Program-made: the position numbers and the translations under genes | Part shown: in pieces, positions 9,749 through 21,500 of the stretch | Layout of the letters: each line of letters opens with the position of its first letter | Position numbering within the stretch: position 1 is the stretch's first letter | Origin: Bacteroidia bacterium | GTDB taxonomy: Bacteria > Bacteroidota > Bacteroidia > CAILMK01 > JBBDIG01 | NCBI GenBank assembly: GCA_040880525.1 | Contig: JBBDIG010000019.1 | Span: forward strand, 1-64,000 | Direction: 5' to 3' | Length of the DNA stretch: 64,000 nucleotides | Notes under the pieces: model-generated | Seen by the model: the letters and a program-made list of their open reading frames with translations, nothing else | Database searches by the model: none | Told to the model about the DNA's origin: nothing

Positions 9749-12700
9749 ATGAAAACGCTTACAACTACCCTGGTACTAATGCTGCTTTTTGGCTTCACTT
9801 CAATTATGGCCCAGCCCCTGAGTGGAAGCTATAGCATAGATGCCGGGATGGCAACCGGAGGAACCAACTATCAGAACTTTACTGATGCCGTGAGCGATCT
9901 CACAACCAATGGAATTTCCGGAAATGTAATTTTCAATATCGCATCTGGAACTTATCCTGAACAAATCACGATTCCGTGGATTTCCGGCTCCTCCCCTAGC
10001 GACTCCATAATCTTTCAGTCGGCCACCGGAGATAGTACCGATGTTGTGCTCACCTATAATGCAGGCAGTTCAGCGAACTACACCTTGCAACTTGACAGCA
10101 CTGCCTACATTACTTTCCAAAACCTGACCCTTCGGGCTTCCAATCTCACTTATGGCCGGGTGGTACTTTTTACAGATTATGTGAAGAGCATTCATTTCCT
10201 GAACAACCATATTCTTGGTACAGATGCAAATGGCGCTGCAAACAGCATATTGGTTTATGGCAATAATATCGGAGGGTCCGATATTAACTTTGAGAATAAC
10301 AGAATTGAAGAAGGTGCCAATGGAATATATCTTAATTTTAAGGGGAGTTCACGCGGGACAGATATAACGATCGCCAACAATTTCTTCCTGAACAATTTTT
10401 TGAGGGGAATAGATTTGACGCGGATAAACTTTTTGGAGGTCCGCGGGAACAAGCTAACCACTGACGATGAAGCCACCGGATACATTGGAATCTTTCTTTT
10501 TGATGTTGACAGTGCCTTAAAGGTAATTGGAAATCAGGTATCTGATATAAAAAATGTAGCATTGTACCTCCAATTTTCAGAGAACTCATCAACTGACCGG
10601 GGCCTGATTGCCAATAATTTCTTCCATGCACGGGATAATGGTGATGCGGTCATGTTGATCAGGAGCAATGAATATCTGGATATATTCCATAACTCCGTTA
10701 ATCGCAGTGATGACGCCAACCAAGACGATTATGCCCTGGAATTCCAATTTGGGAATAACAATCGAATCTGGAACAATAATATCGCAAACACAGGTGGTGG
10801 GCCGGCTATCTATTATCATCGACCGGGTAATCTAACTTCAGACTATAACAATCTCAATGTGCCGGGCTGTAATTTGGGCAGGTATACCTCGCCAGTTTCG
10901 CCATTTACGGAATCCTATCCCGGCAATCTCGTTGAATGGCAGGCTACAACGGGATTAGATCCAAACTCAATTTCAGTTAATCCTGCATTTAAAAGTGACA
11001 AAGACTTGCACTCCAGTTCATTTATCCTTAGGAATGCAGGTGTAAATACCAGCCAGGTAAGTAATGATTTTGACGGGGAACCGCGCAGTAACCCACCGGA
11101 CATTGGGGCAGACGAAATAATGGGCCCCGGGCCTTATGCAGGCGGCACTTATACAGTTCCTGGTGATTTTGTCACCATACAGGCAGCCGTAGATTCATTG
11201 GCGGCACGCGGGATTGGAGGCAATGTAGTACTCAATATTACTCCCGGCACTTACAATGAACAAGTGGAAATCGGGTACATTTCCCGAGCTTCTATCAGCG
11301 ACTCCATCATCATCCAATCCTCAACGCAGGACAGTTCGGATGTGATTATCCAACATACCTCCACCCAAAGCACGGCAAATTGGACCATATTATTGGACCA
11401 GACGGAAGGATTGACCTTACAGCACCTTAGCATCAGGGCCAACAACAATACCTACGGGCATGCCTTGGTGTTAACAAAAAGGGTGGACGGCCTAAACATT
11501 CTCAATAATTCAATTGAAGGGACGGATATGAGTACCAACGGCACAGATGGCGCTCTGATATATGGGAACAATGTACTTAGCACCAGTAGCCTGCACATTG
11601 AGAGAAACCTAATGAGCGAGGGTACCCGTGGAATTTCCCTTGATTTTGCGAATAGTGCGATCTGTCTTTCCAATAATACGGTCATCGCGCACAACCAGCT
11701 AAGCGGCCATTATGATAGGGGAATTTCCATTCAGAAAGCCTTTTTTCTGCAAGTCCTGGACAATGACATTACCTCTGATGATGAATTTTCAAAATTCGTG
11801 GGCATTTACCTCAATGATAATGACAGTGCCCTACAGGTAATGGGCAATTATGTTTCCGATGCCAGGAACATCGCATTGGAACTGAGGAATTCAGATAATT
11901 CTGGAGCTAACCGGGGGTTGGTGGCCAATAATTTCGTGCACTCGACCGGCAACGGAAATACTGTTTTGGTTGACAGCAATTCTTATTTGGATTTCTTCCA
12001 TAATTCCGTGCACCAAAGTACGGGTAACGGGGCAGCATTTTTTGCCTTCGTTTTTGCCAGCGGGGATTCTAACCGGATATTGAACAACATTTTCGCGAAT
12101 AGCGCAGGAGGGGCTGCTGCATACTATGGATTGGCACCCCAGGCATCAGACTTTAATAATTTCTATAGCACCACATGTTATCTCGGCCGATACATCAATT
12201 CTTATCCTATAGATTTAGCTGAATGGCAATCAGTAACCGGACTTGATGCCAACTCCTTTGATGTCAATCCATCTTTCGAAAGCAACAGTGACCTTCACAG
12301 CCATTCATCGGTACTTGATGGGGCTGGAGTCTTTACAGGGCGTGTGCCTGGGGATTTTGATGGAGAAGCGCGCAACAATCCTCCAGATATTGGGGCGGAT
12401 GAATTCACCATCAGCCAGTCGCCCTATGCTGGCGGTACCTATACGGTTCCCGGTAACTTTGCTACGATACAGGCCGCAATGGATTCTCTTGAAAAGCGGG
12501 GCATAGCCGGTACTGTGCTTTTGAATATTGCCTCGGGCACTTACAATGAACAGGTTGAGGTAGGGTACATTGAGCGCGCGTCCAGTACTGATTCTATCAT
12601 CATACAATCATCCACGCAAGACAGTAGCGATGTGGTGATCGAATATGCGTCTATGCGTGCCGATTCGAACTGGACGGTGCTATTGGATGGTACGGAAGGA

Positions 12701-15700
12701 ATTACCATCAGGCACCTGACCATACGCGCCACAGGCACTAATTACGGGCGGGCATTGGTGTTCTCAGATCGGCTAATAGATGTGAATATCCTGAATAATG
12801 CGGTTCAGGGCACGGACTATAACGGCAATCTCACCGATTTCTCAGGAATCTTTACGGAGAAACTTGGCGCTACTAATCTTCGTATTAGAAATAACCTGGT
12901 GGAGGAGGGCGCCTACGGTATTTATCTGCATTTCAACACCTTCTCTGTATGCAGATCGGCCGATAACCTGATTGTAGCCGGCAATAAGGTTATCGGCAGT
13001 TTCGTAAACGGTATTGATGTACTCCGGGCTTCCCGGGTCCAGGTGTTGAACAACGAGGTTACTACAGACGATGACTATTGCTGCGGCAGCGGGATATACT
13101 TGTACCAGGTGGACAGCAGCCTTAAGGTTACAGGCAATTATGTGTATGATCAGCCCGGTTATGCGCTTTACCTTTTAAATTCAGATAATTCGGCCCTGGA
13201 CCGTGGGCTGGTGGCCAACAACTTCTTCCATAGCGATTCCAGTGCGGACGGGGTATTTATAAGTGAGGCGACCTATCTGGATGTTTTCCATAATTCTGTT
13301 CATAAAACCAATAACAACAGCACGGACGAATATGCCTTTGTGATCCGGGAGGGCAGCGACAATCGCATTCTCAACAACATCTTCGCAAACAGCGGTGGCG
13401 GCCCGGCAGCGTTCTATTTCCGCCCGGATGGCCTAACCAGCGATTACAATGGCTTCTTCAGTACTTCCTGCAACCTGGGACGGTACGATAGCACCGCCCC
13501 CAGTTTGGAAACCTACTTTCCCGCCAACCTCGCTGAATGGCAGGCTGTATCGGGGCTTGACATGAACTCACTGCAAGTGAACCCTGCTTTTGCCAGTAAT
13601 GCGGACCTTCACTCCAGTTCGATTTCACTGAACAATGTGGGCATGACCACGGGCCGTGTGCCCAACGATTTCGATGGGGAGGCGCGCAACAACCCGCCTG
13701 ACATTGGTGCCGATGAATATGGCCTAACGGGTGCCCCACCCTATGCGGGAACCTATTCCGTCCCGACTGATTTTGCCACCATACAAACGGCCGTGGATTC
13801 CTTTGCCAAGCGCGGCATTAACGGAAATGTGGTGCTCAATATCGCCACGGGCACCTACAATGAGCAGATAGAGATACCCAACATTCAGCGATCAGCGGCT
13901 GCGGACACCATCATCATCCAGTCATCCACGCTGGACACAGCGGACGTGATAATAGAATATGCAGCCTCACAAGCCGATTCCAACTGGACGATATTGCTGG
14001 ATAATGTGAAGGGGCTGACACTGCGGCACCTGACGATCCGTGCTATTGGGGGTGCTTATGACCGGGGCATCGCCATCCAGACCCAAGTAGAAAATGTGAA
14101 CATTCTCAACAACGCACTGGAGGGTGGCACACCACTTTATGGGAATGGGTTTTTTGACAACGATCTGATCATAGTCAAAAACCAGATAACAGCCAGCGTC
14201 AGGGCTATAGATTTCAGCTACGAATACAGCAATGCCTGTAGTAGCAATAGCAGCCTTAACCATACTGTGATAGACAGTAACATAGCTTCCAATGGCGTAG
14301 CCCTGGGATATGCCTTGAACCCAAATATCCGCTACAATGATTTGGTGGGGCCCATTAGTTTGGAGAGAGGGCAGGATGCCCTGGTGGCCAACAACCAGTT
14401 GGCAGGTGGTGTATTTGCCTTTAGTACCGTGAACCTCACGGTCAGGGACAATGAGTTAAGTTCAACCAATGGCAAGATCGGCCTAACTACCGATACGAAT
14501 ACTACCATCGCCAATAACCGGATACAGCAAGGTATATCTTCTGACGGCTCGTTGTACCTGACCATTCACGGCAATGAGATCGGCAGGGGAATAAGTGTGG
14601 ACGATGCCGAGGAAAACTTTACCATAACACAGAACCAGATATTCAATGTGGGAGGCCCTGCACTTGAAGTCAGGCGGTTTAATTATCCAAGTGACGCGTA
14701 TTTGGCCAATGGTTTAATCGCGAACAACTTCATCTATTCCACAGGCAGTGGCCATGGGGTTCATTTATATCTTAATACTTCAATTGATTTCCACAATAAT
14801 TCGGTGCATAAAACCGGCAATTCCGATCCCAACGTGTATGCATTCGTAGTGGAATTCGGAGGTGGTACTTTTGTAAAGAACAACATTTTGGTTAATAGCG
14901 GTGGCGGTCCTATCGTATTTTACTATGATGGATCAACAACATCCGACTACAATAATTTCTTCGGTTCGCCTTGCATATTTGGGCGTTATGGGGATCTTTA
15001 TCTTCCAACCGACCTTGCCGAGTGGCAGGTTGTCACAAGGCGAGAGGACGCACATTCCTTTTACGGAGATCCTATGTTTTTGAACGACAGTGACCTGCAC
15101 ATCAATATCGCTTTTCTTGATGGCGCAGGAACAAGTTTAAGCCAGGCAACAATGGACTTTGACGGTGAGCCGCGCAATAACCCACAGGACATCGGTGCCG
15201 ATGAATTTACGTATACCGGGCCAGGTCCTTATGCAGGTACTTATTCCGTTCCCACCGATTTTGCCACCATTCAGGATGCGGTGGATTCCTTTACAATTGG
15301 GGGCATGACAGGCAATGTAGTGCTGAATATTGAACCCGGCACCTACAATGAGCAGGTTGAAATCGGTCGAATACATCGCTTCTCTTCAGGAGACAGTATC
15401 ATTATTCAATCAGAAAACCAGGACAGCGCTGACGTAATTATTGAATTCGCCTCCACCTCCAGCGACTCCAATTGGACGGTCCTTTTGGCTGAGGCCCAAT
15501 ACCTGACCTTGCAACATCTCACCATTCGCAATACGGGTGGCACAACTGCCCTGGCCATACAGGACAGGATAAGGGAAGTCAATATCCTCAACAATCAACT
15601 TGAAGGGTCTGGCAGCAAGGCCTTGCATGGGAATGCAAGGATAGACGACCTCTTGATTGCGAATAATCAGGTAAACGGTATTTATATGTTAACCCCTCAA

Positions 15701-18406
15701 TGTGGCATTCATAGCAGTGCTGTTGCGATTGTTGATGGCAATATCTCTGATGAAGGGATATATATCGAGGGAATTAATATGCTCAATGTGCAGTACAACA
15801 TCGTCACTGCGGATGACTTAGAGGTGGTAGAGGCAGACACCACGTTGCAGATAATCGGAAACCATATTTATGATGGAAAGCTAAAGGTCCTCCATTCTAT
15901 CAACACTTCTTCGGCACCTGGCCTCATTGCCAACAACTTCGTAAGTGGTGGCGGGATTGACCTGGCATTTACGGCCTATATGAACATCTATCATAATTCG
16001 GTCAACAGCCGTTCTGATGCTTTCCGCGTAGCACCCGGACCTGACAACCTCGTTTACAACAACAGTTTCGTGAGTGATTTCGGTTTTGCTATTTACATTG
16101 ATGAGCCGGTGCTCCTTAATGCAAGTGTCCGCTCTGATTATAATAACCTGCTTACCAACGGAACTTACCTGGCCGCTTATGATCTTGCGGATCCATATTT
16201 TACTACTTACCCGGTTAAGTTCTATGAGGATTTGGCAGATTGGCAGCAGGGAACATTAGAAGGTACCAACTCCGTTTCCGTTAACCCTGGATATGTGAAC
16301 GATACGGACCTTCACGCCAGTTCGAGCGTCCTGAACGGGACAGGCAAGATTGTGAGCGGTGTGCCCTTGGATATTGACAAGGAAACACGCGGAACGCCTC
16401 CTGATATCGGTGCCGATGAATTTTCGGGTTCGTGCCCTGGCGCGGTCATCACTTTCACGGTCTATGGCCCGTCCTGCAACGGTGACAGCGATGGCGCTGT
16501 GAAGGCCACTGTTACCGGAGGGACACCACCTTACACCTTTCTGTGGTCCACCAATGAAACCACGGACAGCCTCGGAAACCTGTCCGCAGGTAAGTATTTC
16601 TTAGAGGTAGGGGATGCGAATGGCTGCACCTATTTTGACACTGCGGACATTGTTGACCCTGCACCACTTGGCATCACAGCGCTGGTCACGGGCGAATCGA
16701 GCAATGGGGCATCTGATGGGGCCATTGACATTACCGTGAGCGGAGGTACTACGCCCTACAGCTACCTGTGGAACAATAGCGCCACTTCCGAGGATCTATC
16801 GAATATTGGGTCTGGGAATTATAAAGTCATTGTCACCGATTCGAACGGTTGCCAGGATTCCGCTGAATACGAGGTAGACCTAAGAACCATGACGCTCGTG
16901 GTGAAAGTCACTCCCTCAAGTAGCGCAGGTTCTGGCCGGGTAGGATTCTCCACTGTAATCAATGGCGACTGGGCGATGGCCGGGGCACCACTTGATGCCA
17001 CAAAAGGCATAAAAGCAGGTGCAGTCTATGTCTACAAAAGGAATGGTGGCACCTGGACGACAAATGCCAAGCTCACTTCCAATTCCACGCAAGCAGGCGA
17101 TAAATTTGGATTTGCAGTTGGCATTGATGATACGCTGGCCATTGTCGGTGCGCCCGAAGAGAACAGCCAGGGCTTTGGTACCGGTGTAGCCTACGTGTTT
17201 GCCCGCAGGTCTGGCTCATGGGTGGAACTCCAAACCCTAACTGCTCCAACCATCAAACGTGGCGACTTCTATGGCTATGATGTGGCAATCTTTGGGGAAC
17301 GAATCGCAATTGGAAGTTTTGGGGCTGATCTCTCGGGTTACACACAATCAGGCGCAGTCTATATTTATGAAAGATCTGCAGGCACCTGGGCTCACACAGA
17401 AACGCTGTTGCCAAATGACGTAAACCACAACGACTACACCGGTCTCTCCGTGGATATGTATGAAGACCGCGTGGTGGCAGGATCGCCCACCAAAAACTCA
17501 GGATTGCTCTTAAAGGCCGGTGCTGCTTACGTCTGGAAATATGATGGCGCAGGCAACTGGGCGCAGGAGGGCAAGCTGGTTTCAGGCGACCTGGATACCC
17601 GCGATTCATTCGGTATATCAGTGGCCGTTGTAGATAGCACCGTGATCGTAGGTGCTTATGGTAATGATGATGACGGCAACAACTCTGGTTCGGCTTACAT
17701 CTTTCAGAAAGGTGCTAGCACGTATGCGCAAACAGGTAAACTCACCGCGAGCGATGGCGATGCCACCCATCTGTTCGGCCATTCCGTAGGCATTACAAAT
17801 GACACTGCCATTGTAGGGGCCTATGCTGATGACCACAGCGGCATCCGCTCAGGTTCTGCCTATCTCTTCGCCAACAGTGGCGGCTGGGGCCAGTTCAAAA
17901 AGCTGGTGGCACCCACGCCTGGCGCGTATGAAGATTATGGATTCTCTGTGGATGCCTCTGAAGACTGGGCAATGGTAGGTGCAAAGGGCGATGGCGAAGT
18001 AGCTGCCCTGGCGGGAGCTGTGTATTTCTATCACCTGCCGTCTGTTCCCACGCCAATCCTGGTGCATCGTGAGACCAACCTTTTTGATGAGGATGGTGAA
18101 GATGCTGGAAATGATGAAGAAAGCGCCATATCAGCTTTTGACATCGCTGAGGAAGAAGCATTTGAACGGATGTTTGATCAAATCACAGTTTATCCGAACC
18201 CGGCCCGCGACAGGCACGACATCAACATCAGCATACCCGAAGGCAAAGAAGCCCAGGTGCAGATTATAGATGCGGCAGGCAACTTCGTGGTAAACCGCTT
18301 TGAGTATGGACCCATGAAGATCCACAACCTCCGGGCTGGCGTTTACTTCCTGCGCATCCAGATTGATGCACATGTATACCATCGTAAGTTGGTGGTAGTG
18401 AAGTAA
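9749..18406 (+). CDS. Giant T9SS-secreted beta-helix / FG-GAP protein, second paralogue
   Basis: The start at 9749 (MKTLTTT...) is chosen over an in-frame ATG at 9719 because it gives a clean signal peptide ending ...SIMAQ that matches the third paralogue. The product is about 2,885 residues. It has five beta-helix modules (openings near nt 9818, 11140, 12425, 13735 and 15230), each about 400-500 residues and ending in a GADE motif. Two SprB-like repeats (about 16435-16890) follow, then seven FG-GAP blades (about 16900-18050) and a T9SS type A sorting domain (about 18180-18403). From 17171 to 18195 it is almost identical to the first gene, while its sorting domain is closer to that of the third. 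The product is predicted to be exported and anchored or released at the cell surface; its ligand is unknown. Confidence 0.93.
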   Translation: MKTLTTTLVLMLLFGFTSIMAQPLSGSYSIDAGMATGGTNYQNFTDAVSDLTTNGISGNVIFNIASGTYPEQITIPWISGSSPSDSIIFQSATGDSTDVVLTYNAGSSANYTLQLDSTAYITFQNLTLRASNLTYGRVVLFTDYVKSIHFLNNHILGTDANGAANSILVYGNNIGGSDINFENNRIEEGANGIYLNFKGSSRGTDITIANNFFLNNFLRGIDLTRINFLEVRGNKLTTDDEATGYIGIFLFDVDSALKVIGNQVSDIKNVALYLQFSENSSTDRGLIANNFFHARDNGDAVMLIRSNEYLDIFHNSVNRSDDANQDDYALEFQFGNNNRIWNNNIANTGGGPAIYYHRPGNLTSDYNNLNVPGCNLGRYTSPVSPFTESYPGNLVEWQATTGLDPNSISVNPAFKSDKDLHSSSFILRNAGVNTSQVSNDFDGEPRSNPPDIGADEIMGPGPYAGGTYTVPGDFVTIQAAVDSLAARGIGGNVVLNITPGTYNEQVEIGYISRASISDSIIIQSSTQDSSDVIIQHTSTQSTANWTILLDQTEGLTLQHLSIRANNNTYGHALVLTKRVDGLNILNNSIEGTDMSTNGTDGALIYGNNVLSTSSLHIERNLMSEGTRGISLDFANSAICLSNNTVIAHNQLSGHYDRGISIQKAFFLQVLDNDITSDDEFSKFVGIYLNDNDSALQVMGNYVSDARNIALELRNSDNSGANRGLVANNFVHSTGNGNTVLVDSNSYLDFFHNSVHQSTGNGAAFFAFVFASGDSNRILNNIFANSAGGAAAYYGLAPQASDFNNFYSTTCYLGRYINSYPIDLAEWQSVTGLDANSFDVNPSFESNSDLHSHSSVLDGAGVFTGRVPGDFDGEARNNPPDIGADEFTISQSPYAGGTYTVPGNFATIQAAMDSLEKRGIAGTVLLNIASGTYNEQVEVGYIERASSTDSIIIQSSTQDSSDVVIEYASMRADSNWTVLLDGTEGITIRHLTIRATGTNYGRALVFSDRLIDVNILNNAVQGTDYNGNLTDFSGIFTEKLGATNLRIRNNLVEEGAYGIYLHFNTFSVCRSADNLIVAGNKVIGSFVNGIDVLRASRVQVLNNEVTTDDDYCCGSGIYLYQVDSSLKVTGNYVYDQPGYALYLLNSDNSALDRGLVANNFFHSDSSADGVFISEATYLDVFHNSVHKTNNNSTDEYAFVIREGSDNRILNNIFANSGGGPAAFYFRPDGLTSDYNGFFSTSCNLGRYDSTAPSLETYFPANLAEWQAVSGLDMNSLQVNPAFASNADLHSSSISLNNVGMTTGRVPNDFDGEARNNPPDIGADEYGLTGAPPYAGTYSVPTDFATIQTAVDSFAKRGINGNVVLNIATGTYNEQIEIPNIQRSAAADTIIIQSSTLDTADVIIEYAASQADSNWTILLDNVKGLTLRHLTIRAIGGAYDRGIAIQTQVENVNILNNALEGGTPLYGNGFFDNDLIIVKNQITASVRAIDFSYEYSNACSSNSSLNHTVIDSNIASNGVALGYALNPNIRYNDLVGPISLERGQDALVANNQLAGGVFAFSTVNLTVRDNELSSTNGKIGLTTDTNTTIANNRIQQGISSDGSLYLTIHGNEIGRGISVDDAEENFTITQNQIFNVGGPALEVRRFNYPSDAYLANGLIANNFIYSTGSGHGVHLYLNTSIDFHNNSVHKTGNSDPNVYAFVVEFGGGTFVKNNILVNSGGGPIVFYYDGSTTSDYNNFFGSPCIFGRYGDLYLPTDLAEWQVVTRREDAHSFYGDPMFLNDSDLHINIAFLDGAGTSLSQATMDFDGEPRNNPQDIGADEFTYTGPGPYAGTYSVPTDFATIQDAVDSFTIGGMTGNVVLNIEPGTYNEQVEIGRIHRFSSGDSIIIQSENQDSADVIIEFASTSSDSNWTVLLAEAQYLTLQHLTIRNTGGTTALAIQDRIREVNILNNQLEGSGSKALHGNARIDDLLIANNQVNGIYMLTPQCGIHSSAVAIVDGNISDEGIYIEGINMLNVQYNIVTADDLEVVEADTTLQIIGNHIYDGKLKVLHSINTSSAPGLIANNFVSGGGIDLAFTAYMNIYHNSVNSRSDAFRVAPGPDNLVYNNSFVSDFGFAIYIDEPVLLNASVRSDYNNLLTNGTYLAAYDLADPYFTTYPVKFYEDLADWQQGTLEGTNSVSVNPGYVNDTDLHASSSVLNGTGKIVSGVPLDIDKETRGTPPDIGADEFSGSCPGAVITFTVYGPSCNGDSDGAVKATVTGGTPPYTFLWSTNETTDSLGNLSAGKYFLEVGDANGCTYFDTADIVDPAPLGITALVTGESSNGASDGAIDITVSGGTTPYSYLWNNSATSEDLSNIGSGNYKVIVTDSNGCQDSAEYEVDLRTMTLVVKVTPSSSAGSGRVGFSTVINGDWAMAGAPLDATKGIKAGAVYVYKRNGGTWTTNAKLTSNSTQAGDKFGFAVGIDDTLAIVGAPEENSQGFGTGVAYVFARRSGSWVELQTLTAPTIKRGDFYGYDVAIFGERIAIGSFGADLSGYTQSGAVYIYERSAGTWAHTETLLPNDVNHNDYTGLSVDMYEDRVVAGSPTKNSGLLLKAGAAYVWKYDGAGNWAQEGKLVSGDLDTRDSFGISVAVVDSTVIVGAYGNDDDGNNSGSAYIFQKGASTYAQTGKLTASDGDATHLFGHSVGITNDTAIVGAYADDHSGIRSGSAYLFANSGGWGQFKKLVAPTPGAYEDYGFSVDASEDWAMVGAKGDGEVAALAGAVYFYHLPSVPTPILVHRETNLFDEDGEDAGNDEESAISAFDIAEEEAFERMFDQITVYPNPARDRHDINISIPEGKEAQVQIIDAAGNFVVNRFEYGPMKIHNLRAGVYFLRIQIDAHVYHRKLVVVK

Positions 18407-18548
18407 TATTGCCCTAATTTCGACATCAGTTTTTAATACAAGAAATTCCTCAGTGATTAAGCATATTAAAGCGGAGCCTCAGCTCTTACGTATCTGGAAA
18501 CAACCTTAAACGAAAGCTATAATCACAAATCAACCAAAATATATCAAC

Positions 18549-21500
18549 ATGAAAACGCCTACACTTATCCTTGGATTATTCCTACTATTTGGCTTCACTT
18601 CAATTATGGCCCAGCCCCTGAATGGCAGCTATAGCATAGATGCCGGGATGGCTACTGGTGGCACCAACTATCAAACCTTTAATGATGCTGTGAGCGACTT
18701 GACAGCCAATGGAATTTCCGGCAACGTAATTTTCAATATCGCATCTGGAACTTACACCGAGCAGGTCACCATTCCGTGGATTTCCGGCACCTCTCCCACT
18801 GACTCTATAATCTTTCAGTCGGCCACCGGAGATAGTACGGATGTGGTGCTCACCTATAATGCAAGCAGCTCAGCTAACTACACCTTGCAACTTGACAGCA
18901 CTGCCTACATTACTTTCCAAAACCTGACCCTTCGGGCTTCCAATCTCACTTATGGCCGGGTGGTACTTTTTACAGATTATGTGAAGAGCATTCATTTCCG
19001 GAATAATCATATTCTGGGACAGGATGCAAACGCTGCCAGCAATACAATACTAATCTATGGAAATGCTATTAGAGGATCACATCTGGAATTCAGCAACAAC
19101 AGAATAGAAGAAGGTGCCAACGGAATATATCTGAACTTTCAGGGTAGTTCGCGTGGAACTCATATTACCATTGCCAATAATTTCATCTTAGATAACTTCT
19201 CCAGAGGAGTGGACCTTACCCGGATTAATTTTTTAAATATAATTGGAAACAAAATCACTACTGATGATGAGGCTACAGGCTATATTGGTATTTATCTTTT
19301 TGATATTGATAGTGGAATCAGGGTGGTTGGCAACAATGTTTACGATGTGAAAAATGTAGCCCTTTACCTCCAATTTTCAGAGAACTCTTCAACTGACCGG
19401 GGCCTGATTGCCAATAATTTCTTCCATGCACGGGATAATGGGGATGCTGTAATGTTGATCAGGAGCAATGAATATCTGGATATTTTCCATAACTCCGTTC
19501 ACCGCAGTGATGACGCCAACCAAGACGATTATGCCCTGGAATTTCAGTTTGGGAATAACAATCGCATCTGGAACAACAATATCGCAAACACAGGTGGTGG
19601 GCCGGCTATCTATTATCATCGACCGGGAAGTCTTGTTTCTGACTATAACAATCTCTATGTGCCGGGCTGTAATTTGGGCAGGTATACCTCACCCGTTTCT
19701 CCCTTCACAGATTATGCAGTAGCCGGGCTTCCGGAATGGCAGTCGGTAACAGGATTTGATGCCAATTCCCTTAATGCCAATCCTGCTTTTGTTAACGACA
19801 CAAATTTGCATTCATCCTCTATCGCGTTAGCGGGTGCGGGGGTATATACAGGGCTTGTGAGTGAAGACATTGACGGTCAACCGAGAAATAATCCTCCGGC
19901 CATCGGTGCCGATGAAATTATTGGACAAGTGCCTTATAGTGCTGGAACATACGCTGTACCCAATGATTTTGCTACAATACAGGCTGCCGCTGACTCCTTT
20001 GCCAGTTACGGTATTAGCGGACATGTAGTCCTGAATATCGCCCCGGGAACCTATAATGAACAAGTAGAATTTAGGTACATACCCCGTGCATCTCAAAATG
20101 ACTCTGTAATTATTCAATCATCAACACAGGACAGTTCTGATGTTATTATCGAATTTACCTCAATCCAAAGTGAGGCTAATTGGACAGTAATGCTAAAGGA
20201 GGTTGCAGGTATCACGCTGCAATACCTCACTATCAGGGCCAGTGGCACTACCTATGGCCGTGCGCTGGTTTTTGAAAAAAGAATGGAGAATATTAACATC
20301 CTGAACAATTTAATTGTGGGGCCGGATGTGACAATTGCAAATACAAATGCCTCCCTTTTTTATGGCGAAGATATTTTCAGTGCAGGCAATTTGCGTATTA
20401 AGCATAACATGATCCGGGGAGGATCGCAAGGTATTTCCTTAGTTTTTTCTAATAGCACAAACTGCATATCAGGAAGTACCATTGTCGCCAATAATATTCT
20501 CAAGAGCAATTACAATGGTGGAATTTTTATCGAAAACTCTTATTTCCTGCAGCTCCTGAAAAATACCATTACTTCAACGCACAATTATGCTAACTATACA
20601 GGAATTGAACTCATCAACAATGACAGCGCACTCGCAGTAATTGGCAACCAAGTGTACAATGTTATGAATCACGCAATGCGTTTGGAAAGCTCAGACAATT
20701 CTCCGTCAGCTCGTGGTCTGGTCTCCAATAATTTTTTCCATTCTCATGGCACTGGTGATGGCGTGGTTTTGATCAATAACCAAAATCTGGATATATTTCA
20801 TAATTCAGTGCATAAAAGCATGAATGCGGATGTGGAAGATTATGCTTTCGTTGAGCAATTAGGGAATAACAACCGCATATTAAATAACATTTTTGCAAAT
20901 TCAGGTGGTGGCCCGGCTATCAACTATGACCGTTCTGACAACCTCATTTCTGATTATAACAATTTCTATAGCACCGCCTGTAATTTGGGCCGCTACTATG
21001 ATCTGGTCATAACTGATCCGCAATATTATGGTGACCTGGTCGAATGGCAATCAATCACAGGTTTGGACAGTTCCTCTTATGCAGTCCATCCGGCATTTTT
21101 AAATGATTCAGATCTTCATACTACGTCTTTTATTTTAAATAATGCGGGTACACATACAGGCCGTGTACCAATGGATTTTGATGATGAGCCACGTAACAAC
21201 CCACCTGATATTGGAGCCGATGAATTTATTCCATCTGGCTTGGGACCATACACAACAGGCAGTTATGCAGTTCCTACTGACTTTCTTAACATACAATCAG
21301 CCGTAGATTCATTCACATTGCGTGGAATTGACGGCAATGTAATTCTAAACATTGAACCAGGCACCTATTACGAGCAAGTCAAAATATCTTCCATTCCTAC
21401 CACTTCCCATTTGGATAGCCTCGTTGTGCAATCGGCCACGGAAGACAGCGCTGATGTGACCATTGAATTTGCAGCTGCATCCAGCGATTCAAACTGGACG

